DNA of 64,000 nt from Dechloromonas sp. (GCA_028687035.1 JAQUAX010000009.1:62001-126000); one strand, 5' to 3'. Shown: positions 7,537 through 17,230, counted from the stretch's first letter. A program made the numbers and translations. Notes: a model not told the origin generated them from the letters alone.

Positions 7537-8721
7537 ATGACCCCGACCTTCCTGCCCCGGCGCAAAATCGCCGTCCTGATCGCGTCGACCGCGCTGTGCG
7601 GTTCGCTGCTGCTCGCCGGCTGCTCCGGCGAGAAACCCGCCGCCCCGGCCATGGGCCCGCTGCCGGTGACCGTGCTCGACATGCAGCCGCAGCGCGTGCC
7701 GACCTCGGTCGAAGTCATGGCGCAGACCGAAGGCGCCCGCGAGACCGAAGTCCGCGCCCGCGTCGGCGGCATCATCGTCAAGCGCCTTTACCAGGAAGGC
7801 GAGACGGTCAGGGCCGGCCAGCCGCTGTTCCAGATCGACCGCGCCCCCTACGAGATCGCGCTGGCCGAAGCGAAGGCCAAGGCCGAGCAGACGGCGCGCG
7901 AGGCGAACCGCCTGAAGGGGCTGGCCGAGGCGAAGGCGATCGCCCGCAAGGATTACGACGACGCGCTGTCGGCCGACGCGCTGGCCCAGGCCGCGCTGCG
8001 CCAGGCCGAACTGAACCTGTCGTGGACGACGGTCACCGCGCCGGTCGCCGGCACCACCGGGCGCGCCGCGAAATCGGAAGGCAACCTGGTCGTCGCCGGC
8101 AGCGACAGCCTGCTGACCGCGATCTACCAGACCAACCCGATCTGGGTCCGCTTCTCGCTCGGCGAGAGCGACCTCGCCCGCTTCTCCGGCGGCCGCGTCA
8201 CCGCGACGGACGTCAAGGGCGTCCAGCTGGTGCTGGCCGACGGCAGCGTCTATGAAAAGCCGGGCCGGATCAATTTCCTGGCCTCCAACATCGACACCAC
8301 GCTCGGCACCCAGGGCCTGCGCGCCGAGTTCGACAATCCGGAACAGCGCCTGCTGCCCGGCCAGTTCGTCCGCGTCCGGCTGCTCACCGGCGAGCGCGAC
8401 GGCGTCTTCCTGGTGCCGCAGTCGGCGGTGATCCAGACCGAGAAGGCGACGCTGGTGATGACCGCCGGCGACGACAACAAGGTCGCGCCGCGCCCGGTGC
8501 AGGCCGGCGAATGGCACGGCAAGGACTGGGTCATCCTCGGCGGCCTGAAGGCCGGCGACAAGGTGATCGTCGACAACCTGATGAAACTGAAGCCGGGCGC
8601 CCCGGTCGCGCCGCACGCCCCGGGCGCCCAGCCGGGCGGACCGGGTAGCGCGCCGGCCAAGGACGCCGCCGCACCGGCCAAGGCAGAGACTGCCGCCCCG
8701 GCGCCGGCCAAGAAGGACTGA
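7537..8721 (+). CDS. acrA: RND efflux periplasmic adaptor lipoprotein
   Basis: A protein of 394 residues with a lipoprotein signal ending LLLAGC, so the mature protein is anchored at Cys29. It has the membrane-fusion-protein order: a biotinyl-lipoyl half (EVRARVGGIIVKRLYQEGE), an alpha-helical hairpin (about residues 100-160), the second lipoyl half (WTTVTAPVAGTTGRAA), a beta-barrel, and a membrane-proximal domain with VPQSAV. The Pro/Ala-rich C-terminal tail is long but common. It bridges the inner-membrane pump and the outer-membrane channel. It is the first gene of a three-gene operon, 4 bases before the pump. AcrA/MexA/TtgA class; substrates unknown. Confidence 0.92.
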   Translation: MTPTFLPRRKIAVLIASTALCGSLLLAGCSGEKPAAPAMGPLPVTVLDMQPQRVPTSVEVMAQTEGARETEVRARVGGIIVKRLYQEGETVRAGQPLFQIDRAPYEIALAEAKAKAEQTAREANRLKGLAEAKAIARKDYDDALSADALAQAALRQAELNLSWTTVTAPVAGTTGRAAKSEGNLVVAGSDSLLTAIYQTNPIWVRFSLGESDLARFSGGRVTATDVKGVQLVLADGSVYEKPGRINFLASNIDTTLGTQGLRAEFDNPEQRLLPGQFVRVRLLTGERDGVFLVPQSAVIQTEKATLVMTAGDDNKVAPRPVQAGEWHGKDWVILGGLKAGDKVIVDNLMKLKPGAPVAPHAPGAQPGGPGSAPAKDAAAPAKAETAAPAPAKKD

Positions 8722-8725
8722 CGCC

Positions 8726-11700
8726 ATGTCCAAATTCTTCATCAACCGGCCGATCTTCGCGTCGGTCATCTCGATCATCATCGTCATCGCCGGCCTGGTC
8801 GCCGCGCAGGTGCTGCCGATCGCGCAGTACCCGCAGATCGCGCCGCCGACGGTGCTGATCACCGCCACCTACCCGGGCGCCTCGGCCGAAACGCTGGCCA
8901 AGACGGTCGCCGCGCCGATCGAGGAACAGCTGAACGGGGTCGAGGGGCTTTCCTACTTCACGTCGTCGGCGTCGGCCAACGGCTCGGTGACGATCACCGC
9001 GACCTTCGAGGTCGGCACCAACGTCGACATGGCCTCGGTCAACGTCAACAACCGGGTGAAAGCCGCCGAGCCGCGGCTGCCGGAAGAAGTCCGGCGCAAC
9101 GGCGTGATCGTCCAGAAGCGCTCGAACGACATCCTGAAGGTCATTTCGCTGAAATCAGGGGAAGGCAGCCAGTACAGCACGCTGTTCCTGTCCAACTACG
9201 CCAGCCTGAACATCGTCGACGAGCTGAAGCGGGTCAAGGGCGTCGGCGACGTCGTGATCTTCGGCGCCCAGGACTACTCGATGCGCGTCTGGCTGAAGCC
9301 GGACCGCATGGCGCAGCTCGGCCTGACGACCAGCGACGTGTCGAACGCGATCAAGGCGCAGAACGCCCAGAACGCCGCCGGCAAGATCGGCCAGGAGCCG
9401 GCCCCGACCGAGCAGGTGCTGACCTACACGGTGACCGCCAAGGGCCGCCTGCTGACGCCGGAGGAATTCGGCAACATCGTGATCCGTTCCAGCGGCCCGG
9501 GCGGCGCGCTGCGCCTCAAGGACATCGCGCGCATCGAACTCGGCGCCTACAGCTACGACCAGAGCGTGTCGCTGGACGGCAACCCGACCATCGGCATGGG
9601 CGTCTTCCTGCAGACCGGCGCCAACGCGCTGGAAGTCGCCCAGCGCGTCCGCGACAGGATGCAGGAGCTGAAGCAGAAATTCCCGGAGGGCATGGACTAC
9701 GTGATCCCCTTCGACACGACGCGCTTCGTGTCGGCGTCGATCGACGAGGTGGTCAAGACCCTGATCGAGGCGATGCTGCTGGTGCTCGCCGTCGTCTATA
9801 TCTTCCTGCAGAGCTGGCGCGCGACGCTGATCCCGATGGTCGCCGTGCCGATCTCGCTGATCGGCACCTTCGCCGGCCTGTGGCTGTTCGGCTTCTCGAT
9901 CAACACGCTGACGCTGTTCGCGATGGTGCTGGCGATCGGCATCGTCGTCGACGACGCGATCGTCGTGCTGGAGAACGTCGAGCGCCTGATGGCCGAGGAA
10001 AAGCTGCCGCCCAAGCAGGCGGCGATCAAGGCAATGCACGAGGTGCAGAGCGCGCTGGTCGCCATCGTGCTGGTGCTGTGCGCGGTGTTCATCCCGGTCG
10101 CCTTCCTGGGCGGCATCGCCGGCCAGCTGTACAAGCAGTTCGCGGTCACCGTCGCGGTGTCCGTCGTGCTGTCCGGCGTCGTCGCGCTGACGCTGACGCC
10201 GGCGCTGTGCGCGCTGCTGCTCAAGGCCCAGCACACCGAGAACAAGCTGTTCGCCCCGTTCAACCGGATGTTCGACCGGCTGACCACGAGCTACACCCGC
10301 ACCGTCGGCTTCACGCTGAAGCACGGCATCATCGGCGGCCTGGTCTTCGTTGCCGTGATCGGCGCCACCGCCGCCTACTTCCGGATCATTCCGGGCAGCT
10401 TCGTGCCCTCCGAGGACCAGGGCTACCTGATCTCGGCGCTGATGCTGCCGGACGGCGCGACGATCAAGCGCACCCAGCAGACCGGTGCCGGCATGCGCCA
10501 GATGATCTCTGCCGATCCGGCCGTGCGCCACGTCTTCGTCGTTTCCGGCTTCGACCTGATCGGCGGCGGCAACAAGCCGAACGCCGGCACCATCTTCATC
10601 CCGCTCAAGGACTGGAAGGAGCGCGACGCCAAGGCGCAGGACCTGGCCGGCAAGTTCATGGGCATGGGCATGATGCAGCCGGACGGCATGGCGCTGGTCT
10701 TCAACCCGCCGCCGATCATGGGCCTCGGCTCCGCCGGCGGCTTCGAGGTCTATGTCCAGAACCGCGTCGACGGCGACGCCAAGAAGCTCAACGAAGTCGT
10801 CCAGGGCTTCATCGCCGAACTGCAGAAGCACCCGGAATTCACCCGCATCTCGACCTTCTTCCGCCCGACCGTGCCGCAGCTGTTCATCGAGGTCGACGAA
10901 CCGAAGGCGCTGGCGCTGGGCATTCCGCTGGCCGACGTCTATTCGACGCTGCAGAGCACGATGGGCGCCCTCTACGTCAACGATTTCAACAAGGCCGGCC
11001 GCGTCTACCGCGTGCAGCTGCAGGCCGAGGCGAACTACCGGATGAAGCCGGAGGACATCGGCAAGGTCTATGTGCGCAGCGCGACGACCAACGCGATGAT
11101 CCCGCTGTCGGCGATCAGCAAGGTCAAGAACGTTGTCGGTCCGGAGCAGGTCGAGCGCTTCAACGGCTTCATCGCCGCCAAGATCATGGGCGACTCGAAG
11201 CCGGGCATCAGCTCAGGCGACGCGATCAAGATCGTCGAGGACGTCGCCGCCGCGACGCTGCCCGACGGCTACGGCATCGCCTGGACCGGCCAGGCCTACC
11301 AGGAAAAGCGCTCTTCCGGCTCGTCGCTGCAGGCCTTCGGCTTCGCGATCATCATGGTCTTCCTGATCCTCGCCGCGCAGTACGAGAAGTGGTCGCTGCC
11401 GATCGCCGTCGTGATGGCCGTGCCTTTCGCACTGATGGGCGCGCTGACCGCGATCTGGCTGCGCGGCATGCCGAACGACATCTACTTCCAGATCGGCCTG
11501 GTCGTTCTGATCGGCCTGGCGTCGAAGAACGCGATCCTGATCGTCGAGTTCGCCGCCCAGAAGTACGCCGAGGGAATGAGCGCGGCCGAGGCCGCGGTCG
11601 AGGCGGCGCGCCTGCGCCTGCGCCCGATCATCATGACCTCGCTCGCCTTCGTGCTCGGCGTATTCCCGCTGGTCAAGGCCAGCGGCGCCGGCGCCGCCGC

Positions 11701-11848
11701 CCGCCAGTCGATGGGCACCGGCGTGTTCGGCGGCATGCTGGCCGCCACCTTCATCGCCACGCTGTTCGTGCCGCTGTTCTTCAAGTGGCTGGAGCGCGGC
11801 AAGCAGATCGATCCGTCGCACCTCGACGCCGAGGAGGAAAAGGCATGA
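8726..11848 (+). CDS. acrB: RND multidrug efflux pump, HAE1 family (AcrB/MexB-like)
   Basis: A protein of 1040 residues, the normal length for HAE1 pumps. It opens with FFINRPIFASVISIIIV, the conserved first helix. The proton-relay pair in the fourth membrane helix is present as Asp409-Asp410 (GIVVDDAIVVLENVE), and the tenth-helix Lys region reads VVLIGLASKNAILIVEFA. Two large periplasmic loops form the porter and docking domains. It is a proton-driven trimeric inner-membrane pump working with the adaptor and channel of this operon. Its stop overlaps the next start (ATGA). Family is certain; whether it exports drugs, solvents or bile salts cannot be read here. Confidence 0.95.
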   Translation: MSKFFINRPIFASVISIIIVIAGLVAAQVLPIAQYPQIAPPTVLITATYPGASAETLAKTVAAPIEEQLNGVEGLSYFTSSASANGSVTITATFEVGTNVDMASVNVNNRVKAAEPRLPEEVRRNGVIVQKRSNDILKVISLKSGEGSQYSTLFLSNYASLNIVDELKRVKGVGDVVIFGAQDYSMRVWLKPDRMAQLGLTTSDVSNAIKAQNAQNAAGKIGQEPAPTEQVLTYTVTAKGRLLTPEEFGNIVIRSSGPGGALRLKDIARIELGAYSYDQSVSLDGNPTIGMGVFLQTGANALEVAQRVRDRMQELKQKFPEGMDYVIPFDTTRFVSASIDEVVKTLIEAMLLVLAVVYIFLQSWRATLIPMVAVPISLIGTFAGLWLFGFSINTLTLFAMVLAIGIVVDDAIVVLENVERLMAEEKLPPKQAAIKAMHEVQSALVAIVLVLCAVFIPVAFLGGIAGQLYKQFAVTVAVSVVLSGVVALTLTPALCALLLKAQHTENKLFAPFNRMFDRLTTSYTRTVGFTLKHGIIGGLVFVAVIGATAAYFRIIPGSFVPSEDQGYLISALMLPDGATIKRTQQTGAGMRQMISADPAVRHVFVVSGFDLIGGGNKPNAGTIFIPLKDWKERDAKAQDLAGKFMGMGMMQPDGMALVFNPPPIMGLGSAGGFEVYVQNRVDGDAKKLNEVVQGFIAELQKHPEFTRISTFFRPTVPQLFIEVDEPKALALGIPLADVYSTLQSTMGALYVNDFNKAGRVYRVQLQAEANYRMKPEDIGKVYVRSATTNAMIPLSAISKVKNVVGPEQVERFNGFIAAKIMGDSKPGISSGDAIKIVEDVAAATLPDGYGIAWTGQAYQEKRSSGSSLQAFGFAIIMVFLILAAQYEKWSLPIAVVMAVPFALMGALTAIWLRGMPNDIYFQIGLVVLIGLASKNAILIVEFAAQKYAEGMSAAEAAVEAARLRLRPIIMTSLAFVLGVFPLVKASGAGAAARQSMGTGVFGGMLAATFIATLFVPLFFKWLERGKQIDPSHLDAEEEKA

Positions 11849-13242
11849 TGTTCCGCCGACTGTTGCAACTGACCCCGATCGCGCTGGCCCTCGCCGGCTG
11901 CGCCGTCGGCCCCGACTACCAGCGCCCGGCCGCCGCGCTGCCGACGGCCTACGCCGAAGCCGCCCCGGCCGAGCGCAATGCCGCGGTCGACGCCCGCTGG
12001 TGGGCGCTTTTCAACGACGCGACGCTGAACGAGCTGGTCGACCGCGCGCTGGCCGGCAACGCCGACCTGCGCCTCGCCGTCGCCCGCGTCGAACAGGCCG
12101 ACGCCGCGGCCCGCGAGGCCGGCGCCGCCTTCTTCCCGGAAATCGACGGCACGGCTTCGGTCGCCAACAACCGGATCAGCACGCTGACCTCGACCTACGC
12201 GGCCGGCGCGCCGCGCCTGCGCAACACGCGCAGCGCCGCGCTGACCACGTCGTACGAGCTCGACGTCTGGGGCCGCGTCCGCCGCAACAACGAGGCGGCG
12301 CGCGCCAGCCTGCTGGCCAGCGAATACTCGCGCGACGCCGTTCGCCTCAGCGTCGCCGGGCTGATCGCCGGCAACTACCTGGCGCTGCGTGCCGCCGACG
12401 CCCAGCTGGCGGTCACCGCCGAAACGCTGAAGAGCCGCGAGGACAGCCTGAAGCTGGTGCAGACCCGGGTCGATGCCGGCCTCGTCTCGCCGCTCGACCT
12501 GCACCAGGCCGAAGCCGCGCTGGCCGCGGCCCAGGCCCAGCAGGCCGACCTGCGCCGGGCGCGGGCGCTGGCCGAGCACCAGCTGGCGCTGCTGACCGGC
12601 ACGCCGGACCTGAAGATCGCCGCCGGCGACCTGCGCCAGCTGCCGCTGCCGCCGGTTCCGCCGGCCGGCCTGCCGGCCGACCTGATCGACGGCCGGCCCG
12701 ACGTCCGCCAGGCGGAACAGCAACTGATCGCGGCCAACGCCGGCATCGGCCTGGCCAAGGCCGGCTACTTCCCGAAATTCACGCTGACCGGCAGCGTCGG
12801 CAGCGAGAGCAAGGCGCTCGCCGACCTCTTCGCCGCCGGTGCCGGCACCTGGGGCCTCGGCCTCGGGCTGTTCATGCCCATCCTCGATTTCGGCCGGACC
12901 GCGGCCCGCGTCGACCAGGCGAAGGCGATCAACCAGCAGTCGCTGATCGCGTGGCAGGACACGCTGCAGACGGCCTACAAGGAAGTCCGCGACGCGCTGG
13001 TCGGGCTGCGCGAGAACGGCGAGGCGGAAAACGCCCAGACGGCGCGCGCCGATGCGGCCGGCAAGGCGCTCGGCCTGGCCCGGCTGCGCTACGACGCCGG
13101 CTACTCGGGCTACCTCGAGGTGCTCGACGCCCAGCGCACCGCCAACGACGCCCGGCTGGCGCAGATCGCCGCCCGCCAGGCCCGGCTGGCCTCGGCCGTC
13201 GAGCTGTTCAAGGCGCTGGGCGGCGGCTGGAAGGCCGAGTAG
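11845..13242 (+). CDS. oprM: Outer-membrane efflux channel lipoprotein (OprM/NodT-like)
   Basis: A protein of 465 residues with lipoprotein signal ALALAGC followed by the family signature AVGPDYQRP. Two outer-membrane-efflux repeats, each with long helical stretches, form the trimeric TolC-like barrel and tunnel; examples are NADLRLAVARVEQADA and the second-repeat stretch YDAGYSGYLEVLDAQRT. Two ATG codons are adjacent (11845 and 11848); the first overlaps the pump stop. It is the last gene of the efflux operon and is followed by a strong bidirectional terminator. Confidence 0.92.
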   Translation: MMFRRLLQLTPIALALAGCAVGPDYQRPAAALPTAYAEAAPAERNAAVDARWWALFNDATLNELVDRALAGNADLRLAVARVEQADAAAREAGAAFFPEIDGTASVANNRISTLTSTYAAGAPRLRNTRSAALTTSYELDVWGRVRRNNEAARASLLASEYSRDAVRLSVAGLIAGNYLALRAADAQLAVTAETLKSREDSLKLVQTRVDAGLVSPLDLHQAEAALAAAQAQQADLRRARALAEHQLALLTGTPDLKIAAGDLRQLPLPPVPPAGLPADLIDGRPDVRQAEQQLIAANAGIGLAKAGYFPKFTLTGSVGSESKALADLFAAGAGTWGLGLGLFMPILDFGRTAARVDQAKAINQQSLIAWQDTLQTAYKEVRDALVGLRENGEAENAQTARADAAGKALGLARLRYDAGYSGYLEVLDAQRTANDARLAQIAARQARLASAVELFKALGGGWKAE

Positions 13243-13272
13243 GCCGTTCGCGGTCAACGCCCCCTGCAAGCG

Positions 13273-13300
13273 AAAAAGCCGGCATCCGCCGGCTTTTTTT
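13273..13300. terminator. Bidirectional intrinsic terminator between efflux operon and rlmB
   Basis: GCCGGC (13278-13283), a 4-base loop ATCC, then GCCGGC (13288-13293) are flanked by five A on the left and seven T on the right. The A-run and T-run allow it to stop transcription from both convergent units. Confidence 0.85.
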
Positions 13301-13318
13301 CGCGCTTCAGCCGGTGCT

Positions 13319-14050
13319 TCAGCCGCGGCGGCGGCGCGCCTCGAACAGGCAGACGCCGGCGGCAACCGAGACGTTGAGGCTCTCGACGCTGCCGCGCATC
13401 GGGATGCGGACCAGCTGGTCGCAGTTTTCGCGGGTCAGCCGGCGCATGCCCTCGCCTTCGGCCCCCATGACCAGCGCGACGGCCTGCGGCCAGTCGGCGG
13501 TATAGATGTCCTGCTCGGCCTCGCCGGCGGTGCCGACGATCCAGATGTCGCGTTCCTTCAGTTCGCGCAGCGTCCGCGCCAGGTTGGTCACGGTGATGTA
13601 GGGCACGCTCTCGGCGGCGCCGCAGGCGGTCTTGACGGCGACGTCGGTCAGCCCGGCCGAACGGTCCTTGGGCGCGATCACCGCATGGACGCCGGCCGCA
13701 TCGGCGACGCGCAGGCAGGCGCCAAGGTTGCGCGGGTCGGTGACGCCGTCGAGGATCAGCAGGAAGGGGGGCTCCTCGAGCGTGTCGAGCACATCGTCGA
13801 GGTGCAGCGCCTTGCGCCCGCCTTCGAGACAGGCGATGACGCCCTGGTGGCGGGCGCCCGGCGCCATGCCGTCGAGGCGCTTGCCGTCGGCGACGATCAG
13901 CTTGACGCCCTGCAGTTCGGCATGGGCGATCAGGTCGCGGGCGCGCGCGTCCTGGCGCGTCGCATCGATGATGATTTCCTTGACCGCTTCCGGATCATGG
14001 CGGAGCTTGGCGGTCACGGCATGGAAGCCGTAGATCAGGCGGGAGGACAT
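13319..14050 (-). CDS. rlmB: 23S rRNA 2'-O-methyltransferase RlmB (Gm2251)
   Basis: A protein of 243 residues, SpoU/TrmH type. The N-terminal ribosomal-RNA-binding domain starts with [13 protein letters not shown]. The catalytic knotted domain carries the three SpoU motifs: [20 protein letters not shown], the [11 protein letters not shown] loop, and [18 protein letters not shown] near the C-terminus. RlmB methylates the ribose of G2251 in the peptidyl-transferase P loop of 23S rRNA. It is downstream of rnr, as in many Beta- and Gammaproteobacteria, but here a hemerythrin gene lies between them. Confidence 0.95.
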   Translation of the reverse strand: MSSRLIYGFHAVTAKLRHDPEAVKEIIIDATRQDARARDLIAHAELQGVKLIVADGKRLDGMAPGARHQGVIACLEGGRKALHLDDVLDTLEEPPFLLILDGVTDPRNLGACLRVADAAGVHAVIAPKDRSAGLTDVAVKTACGAAESVPYITVTNLARTLRELKERDIWIVGTAGEAEQDIYTADWPQAVALVMGAEGEGMRRLTRENCDQLVRIPMRGSVESLNVSVAAGVCLFEARRRRG

Positions 14051-14107
14051 GGCTGCTTTCGGAAAGTCGAGGGGCGGATTTTACCCCGCCCGGACCGCCG
14101 GCGCCGC

Positions 14108-14665
14108 TCAGCGCCGCAGCGAGGCGAATTCCTGCCGGTCGATCCAGCGCACGAGCAGCACGTCGTGCAGCGCGATGTGGTGGGTCAGCCAGCGCGACAG
14201 CAACTGGTCGAGCTCGCGGATGCGTTCGACCAGATGGTCGGGCTCGAGCCGCGAAACGATCTGCTGGACCTTGGCCGAAATCGCCGCGTGGTCCTCAATG
14301 TGTGCCTCGCAGACGTCGCGGTCGACGGCCAGCATCAGCGTATCGCGCATGATGCCCTCCTCATGGACGAAATGATCCAGGATGAAGGCCAGCAGGTCGC
14401 CGAGCAGCGAGATCAGGCCGCTCTCGCAGTCGCGCCGCGTCGATGCGGCGCACTGCCGGCAATGCGGCAAGGCCGCGTAGTCGGTGCAGATCCGGCGCAG
14501 GCTGGTCATGCTGGACAACAGCTGACCGTGCTCGGCATCGATCGCGGCATGCCCGGTGACCAGCGCCGCCGGCAGCGGCCCGCCCGGCAGCCACGGCCGC
14601 GATTCCCTGACCGGCGACGCCGCTCCTTCGCCCCGTCCCAACTCTGGTGCTGCTGCGCCCCTCAT
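14108..14665 (-). CDS. Bacteriohemerythrin with an internal Cys cluster
   Basis: A protein of 185 residues with all the di-iron ligand motifs of hemerythrin: His46, His98-x3-Glu102, His122-x3-His126 and His163-x4-Asp168. Such proteins bind O2 reversibly or sense it. About 37 residues lacking recognisable motifs precede the domain. An insertion after helix A contains Cys60, Cys69, Cys72 and Cys80 plus His68, which could bind a metal or form disulfides. An upstream GTG at 14671 is an alternative start. It sits between rnr and rlmB, which normally adjoin. A half-site TTGAT in its upstream region is too little to claim FNR control. Confidence 0.85.
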   Translation of the reverse strand: MRGAAAPELGRGEGAASPVRESRPWLPGGPLPAALVTGHAAIDAEHGQLLSSMTSLRRICTDYAALPHCRQCAASTRRDCESGLISLLGDLLAFILDHFVHEEGIMRDTLMLAVDRDVCEAHIEDHAAISAKVQQIVSRLEPDHLVERIRELDQLLSRWLTHHIALHDVLLVRWIDRQEFASLRR

Positions 14666-14763
14666 CGCCACTCACCGACCGGTTGTAATCAAGTTTGACA
14701 TTTTAACCATAAAACGCTTATTTCGCGCGTCTACCGTTTCAATTCAGCCGGATCGACAAAGGC

Positions 14764-17061
14764 TCAGCGTCGCTTTCCCCCCTTCTTGGCCGGTGCCGCA
14801 GCGCGCTTGGCCCCCGCCTTCGCCCCGTCGCGGGCCGGCGCGGCGGCCGCCTTCTTCGCGCCGCCCCGACCGGTCGCCTTCGGCTCGTCGCGGACCAGCA
14901 CGAAATCGATCTTGTTGCTCTCGAGGTCGGCCCGGACCAGCTTGACGCGGACCCGGTCGCCGAGCCGGAAACGCTCGCCGGTCCGCTCGCCGAGCATCTG
15001 GTGCTTGACGTTGTCGAACTGGAAATAGTCGGCCCCGAGTTCCGACACATGGACCAGGCCTTCGACATAGACCTGGTCGAGCGCGACGAAAATGCCGAAG
15101 GCCGTGACCGCGGAAATCGTGCCGTCGAACACCTCGCCGATGCGCTCCTTCATGAAGAAGGTCTTCAGCCAGGCCTCGACGTCGCGCGTCGCCTCGTCGG
15201 CGCGCCGCTCGGTCGCCGAACAGTGCAGGCCGATGTCGTCCCAGCTCTTTTCCGGCGTGTACTTGCCGCCGGCCAGCACGGCCTTGATCGCGCGGTGCAC
15301 CAGCAGGTCCGGGTAACGCCGGATCGGCGACGTGAAATGCGTGTAGTGCTCGTAGGCCAGGCCGAAGTGGCCGACGTTGTCCGGGCTGTACATCGCCTGC
15401 TTCAGCGAGCGCAGCATCACCGTCTGCAGCAGCTGGAAATCCGGACGGACCTTGATCTTCTCGAGCAGCAGCGAGTAATCCTTGGCCCGCGGATCGTCGC
15501 CGCCGCCGAGCGCCAGCCCGAACTCGCCGAGGAAACCGCGCAGGTTCTTCAGCTTGTCCTCGGACGGCGCCTCGTGGATGCGGTAAAGGCAGATCTGCTG
15601 GTGCCTGGCGAGGAATTCGGAAGCGCAGACGTTGGCCGCCAGCATGCATTCCTCGATCACGCGGTGGGCGTCGTTGCGCACGACCGGCACGATGTTCTCG
15701 ATCTTGCCCTGGTCGTTGAACAGCATCTGCGTCTCGGTCGTCTCGAAGTCGATCGCGCCGCGCTGGCCGCGCGCCTTGTGCAGCGCCTGGAACAGCTTGT
15801 AGAGATTCTGCACGTGCGGCAGCAGGCCGCGGTGCACGTCGGTTTCGGGCGATTTTTCGCCGGACAGCCACGACCAGACCTGGTTGTAGGTCAGCCGCGC
15901 ATGCGACCGGAAAACCGCCGGGTAGAAGCGGTACTTGCCGATCTTGCCGGCGGCGCTGACCGACATGTCGCAGACCATGGCCAGGCGCTCGACCTCGGGA
16001 TTCAGCGAGCAGATGCCGTTCGACAGCTTCTCCGGCAGCATCGGGATCACCCGGCGCGGGAAATAGACCGAATTGCCGCGCTCCTCGGCCTCGCGGTCGA
16101 GCGCCATGCCGGGCTGCACGTAGTGCGAGACGTCGGCGATGGCGACGATCAGCCGCCAGCCGCGGCCCTGCTTCTCGCAATAGACGGCGTCGTCGAAGTC
16201 CCTGGCCGTCTCGCCGTCGATGGTCACCAGCGGCAGGTGGCAGAGGTCCTCGCGCCCCTTGGCGTCGGCCTTGCGGACCTTCTGCGGCACCTTCTTGTTC
16301 TCGGCCAGCGCCGCCGCCGAAAACTCGAACGGCAGGTCGTGCTTCCTGAGCGCGATCTCGATCTCCATGCCCGGATCGGCGTAGTTGCCGAGCACCTCGA
16401 CGATGCGTCCGATCGGCTGCGAGAACTTGCTCGGCTGCTCGATGATCTCGACCATGACGACCTGGCCGGACTGCGCCTTCAGCTTGGCCTTCTTTTCCGG
16501 CGGCACCAGGATGTCCTGCGAGATGCGCTTGTTCTCGGGCACGACGAAAACGACGCCATGCTCGACGAAAACCCGGCCGACGACCCGGCTGTTGGCGCGC
16601 GCGGTGACTTCGACGATGGCCCCCTCCGGGCGGCCCCGGCGATCGACGCCGGTCACCCGGGCCAGGGCGCGGTCGCCGTGCAGCACCTTGCCCATCTGGT
16701 GCTGGTCGAGGAAGAGGTCAGCGCTGCCGTCGTCGGGAATCAGGAAACCGTAGCCGTCCGGATGCCCCTGCACGCGGCCGGGAATCAGGCTGGCCCGCTC
16801 GGGCAGGATGTAGGCGCCCTTGCGGTTGCGCATCAGCTGGCCTTCGCGCTCCATCGCGCCGAGGCGGCGCTGGAACATGTCGCGCTCGTCGGCGGCGATG
16901 TCCAGGCATTCGGCCAGTTCGGCCAGTTCGAGGGGGCGGCCTTCGTCGGCCAGGATCTGCGCGATGTACTCGCGCGACGGCAGCGGAAAATCGTAGCGCG
17001 CCTGCTCGCGCTCAAGGTAAGGATCGGCTCGACGAATCTTAGATAGTTTTTTTCTTGACAT
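14764..17061 (-). CDS. rnr: Exoribonuclease R
   Basis: A protein of 765 residues. The order is an N-terminal HTH-like region (residues 20-80), two cold-shock RNA-binding domains, the RNB catalytic domain (LPLVTIDGETARDFDDAV with the metal-binding acidic cluster, later HYTHFTSPIRRYPDLLVHR) and an S1 domain near residues 630-715, then a basic Lys/Ala tail. RNase R degrades structured RNA processively in the 3'-5' direction and matures tmRNA and rRNA. Start at 17061 is chosen because GAGGA lies about 11 bases upstream and MSRKK matches a plain N-terminus; an ATG at 17097 would overlap the tRNA promoter and leader. Confidence 0.95.
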   Translation of the reverse strand: MSRKKLSKIRRADPYLEREQARYDFPLPSREYIAQILADEGRPLELAELAECLDIAADERDMFQRRLGAMEREGQLMRNRKGAYILPERASLIPGRVQGHPDGYGFLIPDDGSADLFLDQHQMGKVLHGDRALARVTGVDRRGRPEGAIVEVTARANSRVVGRVFVEHGVVFVVPENKRISQDILVPPEKKAKLKAQSGQVVMVEIIEQPSKFSQPIGRIVEVLGNYADPGMEIEIALRKHDLPFEFSAAALAENKKVPQKVRKADAKGREDLCHLPLVTIDGETARDFDDAVYCEKQGRGWRLIVAIADVSHYVQPGMALDREAEERGNSVYFPRRVIPMLPEKLSNGICSLNPEVERLAMVCDMSVSAAGKIGKYRFYPAVFRSHARLTYNQVWSWLSGEKSPETDVHRGLLPHVQNLYKLFQALHKARGQRGAIDFETTETQMLFNDQGKIENIVPVVRNDAHRVIEECMLAANVCASEFLARHQQICLYRIHEAPSEDKLKNLRGFLGEFGLALGGGDDPRAKDYSLLLEKIKVRPDFQLLQTVMLRSLKQAMYSPDNVGHFGLAYEHYTHFTSPIRRYPDLLVHRAIKAVLAGGKYTPEKSWDDIGLHCSATERRADEATRDVEAWLKTFFMKERIGEVFDGTISAVTAFGIFVALDQVYVEGLVHVSELGADYFQFDNVKHQMLGERTGERFRLGDRVRVKLVRADLESNKIDFVLVRDEPKATGRGGAKKAAAAPARDGAKAGAKRAAAPAKKGGKRR

Positions 17062-17082
17062 GTTCTTATTGTCCTCTATAAT
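17055..17082 (+). promoter_or_regulatory. Consensus sigma-70 promoter of the first tRNA-Leu gene
   Basis: A perfect TTGACA (17055-17060), a 16-base spacer and a perfect TATAAT (17077-17082) lie 20 bases before the tRNA. The -35 box overlaps the rnr start codon on the opposite strand. Confidence 0.85.
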
Positions 17083-17101
17083 GCGGGCTCTTCGCACCTG
17101 T

Positions 17102-17186
<85 letters not shown>

Positions 17187-17198
17187 CGAATACAGATC

Positions 17199-17230
17199 AA
17201 AGGCTTCGAGCAATCGAGGCCTTTTTTCTT
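17199..17230 (+). terminator. Intrinsic terminator of tRNA-Leu copy 1
   Basis: AAAGGCTTCGA (17199-17209), loop GCAA, then TCGAGGCCTTT (17214-17224) followed by T-rich sequence. One pair is G-U in RNA compared with the perfect stem of copy 2. Confidence 0.85.

Noticed and set aside
11482..13365. Open frame of 627 codons on the minus strand opposite the outer-membrane channel gene
   Set aside because: It lies antisense to a clear OprM-like gene and the end of the pump gene, has an Arg/Gly/Gln-rich composition and runs through the bidirectional terminator.
14676..14700. FNR-like site before the hemerythrin gene
   Set aside because: Only one half-site TTGAT is present; the other half does not match, so oxygen control cannot be claimed.
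14695..14723. TTGACA and TTATTT 17 bases apart on the plus strand
   Set aside because: It would drive only antisense RNA into the 3' end of rnr, the -10 is poor, and no plus-strand gene follows.
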